Shown: positions 62,547 to 64,000 of the stretch, piece after piece
How positions within the stretch are numbered: position 1 is the first letter of the stretch
How the letters are laid out: every line of letters begins with the position of its first letter
NCBI RefSeq assembly: GCF_014654675.1
Contig: NZ_BNBC01000029.1
Coordinates: forward strand, 54,547 to 118,546
Direction: 5' to 3'
Length of the DNA: 64,000 bases
Source of the DNA: Streptomyces spiralis
Lineage (GTDB): Bacteria; Actinomycetota; Actinomycetes; Streptomycetales; Streptomycetaceae
Notes under the pieces: model-generated
Databases searched by the model: none
What the model saw: only the letters and a program-made list of their open reading frames with translations
Told to the model about the DNA's origin: nothing
Position numbers and translations under genes: made by a program

Positions 62547-63170
62547 TCAGGGTCCGGTCGGACGCAGCAGCGGGACCATCAGCTGGTCGATCATGTCCTC
62601 GAGGTCCTGGTCGGTCCATTCACTCGTGCACATTTTCGACCGGTACATCATCATGGCCGGGATGGCGTCGAAGACATAGCCGTTCGCGGCGTCGGGCCGC
62701 ACCTCACCCCTCCCTATTCCACGGGTGATCACTTCCCGGAGGAGCTGAATGGTCGGCTCCACGACGCCGTCGAAGATCACTCCATGGAAGCGTTCCGCCT
62801 GGTCCGGGTCGCATTCGTGAATCACTGCGCGAAGCGCCGAGCCGGAGCGCGAGAACATGGCGTCACGAGCCAGCCGGCAGAGCGCCAGCAGGTCCTCGCG
62901 CACGCTTCCCAGGTCCGGCGCCTCCTCGACGCGCGGCAGTCCGGCCTGAAGGGCGTCCGCCACGAGGTCCTCCTTGGACGGCCAGCGGCGGTAGACGGCG
63001 GCCTTCCCGGTCTGGGCTCCGGTGGCCACGCCCTCCATGGTGAGGCCTTTCCATCCGACCGTGCCGAGCTGTTCCAGCGCGGCGTCGAGGATCGCGCGCT
63101 CCAGCACGGCGCCGCGCCGACGAGGACCGGCGGCCCGAGCGGGGGCGGCCGTCCAGCGCGAGGTAACCAT
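62547..63170 (-). CDS. TetR-family repressor
   Basis: A 207-residue regulator. The N-terminal HTH (about 18-75, core GWKGLTMEGVATGAQTGKAA) matches TetR, followed by a helical ligand-binding domain of the type seen in efflux repressors. The ATG at 63170 is preceded by GGAGACGACAG. It is divergent from a DHA2 drug transporter, and three inverted repeats lie between them, so it probably represses both genes until a ligand (perhaps a drug) binds. Confidence 0.92.
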   Translation of the reverse strand: MVTSRWTAAPARAAGPRRRGAVLERAILDAALEQLGTVGWKGLTMEGVATGAQTGKAAVYRRWPSKEDLVADALQAGLPRVEEAPDLGSVREDLLALCRLARDAMFSRSGSALRAVIHECDPDQAERFHGVIFDGVVEPTIQLLREVITRGIGRGEVRPDAANGYVFDAIPAMMMYRSKMCTSEWTDQDLEDMIDQLMVPLLRPTGP

Positions 63171-63250
63171 CTGTCGTCTCCAACGAGCGGTGAGCGGGGG
63201 TTTTCGGGGGGCGGGGCGGCGAGGGGACACGCCGCAGGACGAAGCCGCAA

Positions 63251-63318
63251 AGTGAACGCTTGCGTTCTCTAGCGGGGACTCACTACCGTTGACGCGGTAG
63301 TGAACGGCTCCGTTCACT
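63251..63318. promoter_or_regulatory. Three inverted repeats: TetR operators
   Basis: AGTGAACGC-TT-GCGTTCTCT (63251-63270), CACTACCG-TTGACG-CGGTAGTG (63281-63302) and the perfect AGTGAACGG-CT-CCGTTCACT (63299-63318) lie in the divergent promoter region. The first and third share the half-site AGTGAACG. Each is a good TetR operator candidate, and the third ends 23 bases before the transporter start. Confidence 0.85.
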
Positions 63319-63341
63319 AAGCCCGTTGTGGGGGACCCATA

Positions 63342-64000
63342 GTGACAACCTCTCAGTTGATTCAGGACCAGAAACCGGGTGCGGCCCGCCGGGAGGGGCA
63401 CCCCGGCATCGCGCTCGCCGTCATCGCGGCCTGCCAACTCATGGTGGTACTCGACGCGACGATTGTGAACATCGCACTCCCGCACATTCAAGACGCGCTC
63501 CAGTTCAGCACGACCGACCTCACCTGGGTGGTCAGCGCGTACACACTCACCTTCGGCGGCCTGCTGCTCCTGGGCGCCCGAGCCGGTGACATCCTCGGAC
63601 GCCGGCGGGTGTTCATGACCGGCATCCTGCTGTTCACCTTCGCCTCCCTGCTGGGTGGACTGGCCCAGGAGCCGTGGCAGTTGCTGGCGGCACGGGCCCT
63701 GCAGGGCGTGGGCGGCGCGATAGCCTCGCCGACCTCGCTGGCGCTCATCACGACCACGTTCCCCGAAGGACCTGAGCGGAACCGGGCCTTCGGCGTCTTC
63801 GCGGCCGTCTCCGCCGGCGGCGGCGCCGTCGGCCTGCTCGCCGGCGGCATGCTCACCGAGTGGCTGGACTGGCGTTGGGTGCTGTTCGTCAACGTGCCCA
63901 TCGGCGTACTGATCGCCCTGCTCACGCCCCGGTACATCGCCGAGTCCGAACGGCACCCGGGTCGCTTCGACATCGCGGGCGCGCTGACCTCGACGACGGG
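63342..64000 (+). CDS. DHA2-family drug efflux transporter (partial, runs off window)
   Basis: The first 219 residues of a 14-helix MFS exporter of the EmrB/QacA type. It has the family segment LDATIVNIALP at the first helix, then the motif A loop RAGDILGRRRV (near 80-90) and ALQGVGGAIASP. The GTG at 63342 follows GGGGGACC. It continues past base 64000, so the C-terminal half is not seen. It is divergent from the TetR gene, with operators between. It is probably induced by a toxic compound that TetR senses. Confidence 0.9.
   Translation, partial: MTTSQLIQDQKPGAARREGHPGIALAVIAACQLMVVLDATIVNIALPHIQDALQFSTTDLTWVVSAYTLTFGGLLLLGARAGDILGRRRVFMTGILLFTFASLLGGLAQEPWQLLAARALQGVGGAIASPTSLALITTTFPEGPERNRAFGVFAAVSAGGGAVGLLAGGMLTEWLDWRWVLFVNVPIGVLIALLTPRYIAESERHPGRFDIAGALTSTT

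Overview
The window is a chromosomal stretch of a Streptomyces (or very close relative). Base composition is very GC-rich with strong GC at third codon positions, GTG and TTG starts are common, and many genes overlap by ATGA or GTGA. It carries the housekeeping sigma factor HrdB, SepH, a DasR-type operator before ptsH, and the parC/parE pair for topoisomerase IV. From memory, the gene order matches the S. coelicolor core region around SCO5812 (rnhB), SCO5820 (hrdB), SCO5822 (parE), SCO5836 (parC), SCO5841 (ptsH) and SCO5855 (sepH). Most of it is therefore conserved core chromosome. I see no insertion sequence, prophage, CRISPR array, tRNA, rRNA or biosynthetic cluster.

Layout. 0-12 kb: haem synthesis (hemH) with an inositol-monophosphatase-like gene, an MFS transporter overlapping a lactone-oxidase-type flavoprotein, the cell-division protein SepH, a rhodanese, a VOC protein, thymidine kinase, and an alkaline-phosphatase-superfamily enzyme coupled to a DUF5998 gene. 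12-22 kb: the PatA-type protein acetyltransferase (N-terminal GNAT plus acyl-CoA-ligase module), ptsH under a DasR-like site, a GntR regulator, an M23 peptidase behind a c-di-AMP (ydaO) riboswitch, and a coupled M16 peptidase pair. 22-31 kb: parC converging on a CobW-type GTPase, small unknown genes, two divergent citrate-synthase homologues (one fused to a DNA-binding domain), and a sucrase/ferredoxin-like gene beside an iron-box-like site.

31-42 kb looks like a sensing and uptake block: a CitA/CitB-type two-component system, a tripartite NMT1/SsuA-like ABC importer, a divergent second CitB-type regulator without its own kinase, an ActP-like sodium/solute symporter with its DUF485 partner, and a DesK/LuxR two-component system with a small membrane protein. 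Together with the citrate synthases, this suggests (inference) control of small carboxylate uptake and use.

42-64 kb: parE, a small DUF7455 protein, a secreted trypsin-like protease, hrdB, a FadR-type GntR regulator, an ABC-like protein with degenerate catalytic motifs, an NrtR-like Nudix regulator, a glycogen-debranching-like protein, DUF4192, a RecQ-like helicase with a phosphoribosyltransferase-like tail, two unknown proteins, rnhB, and a TetR/DHA2 efflux pair with three stacked inverted repeats as operators. The last gene runs off the window.

Structural themes: strong hairpin terminators between convergent genes; GC-only repeat-rich DNA beside both topoisomerase IV genes; and long Pro/Ala/Thr/Gly-rich linkers inside several otherwise conserved proteins.
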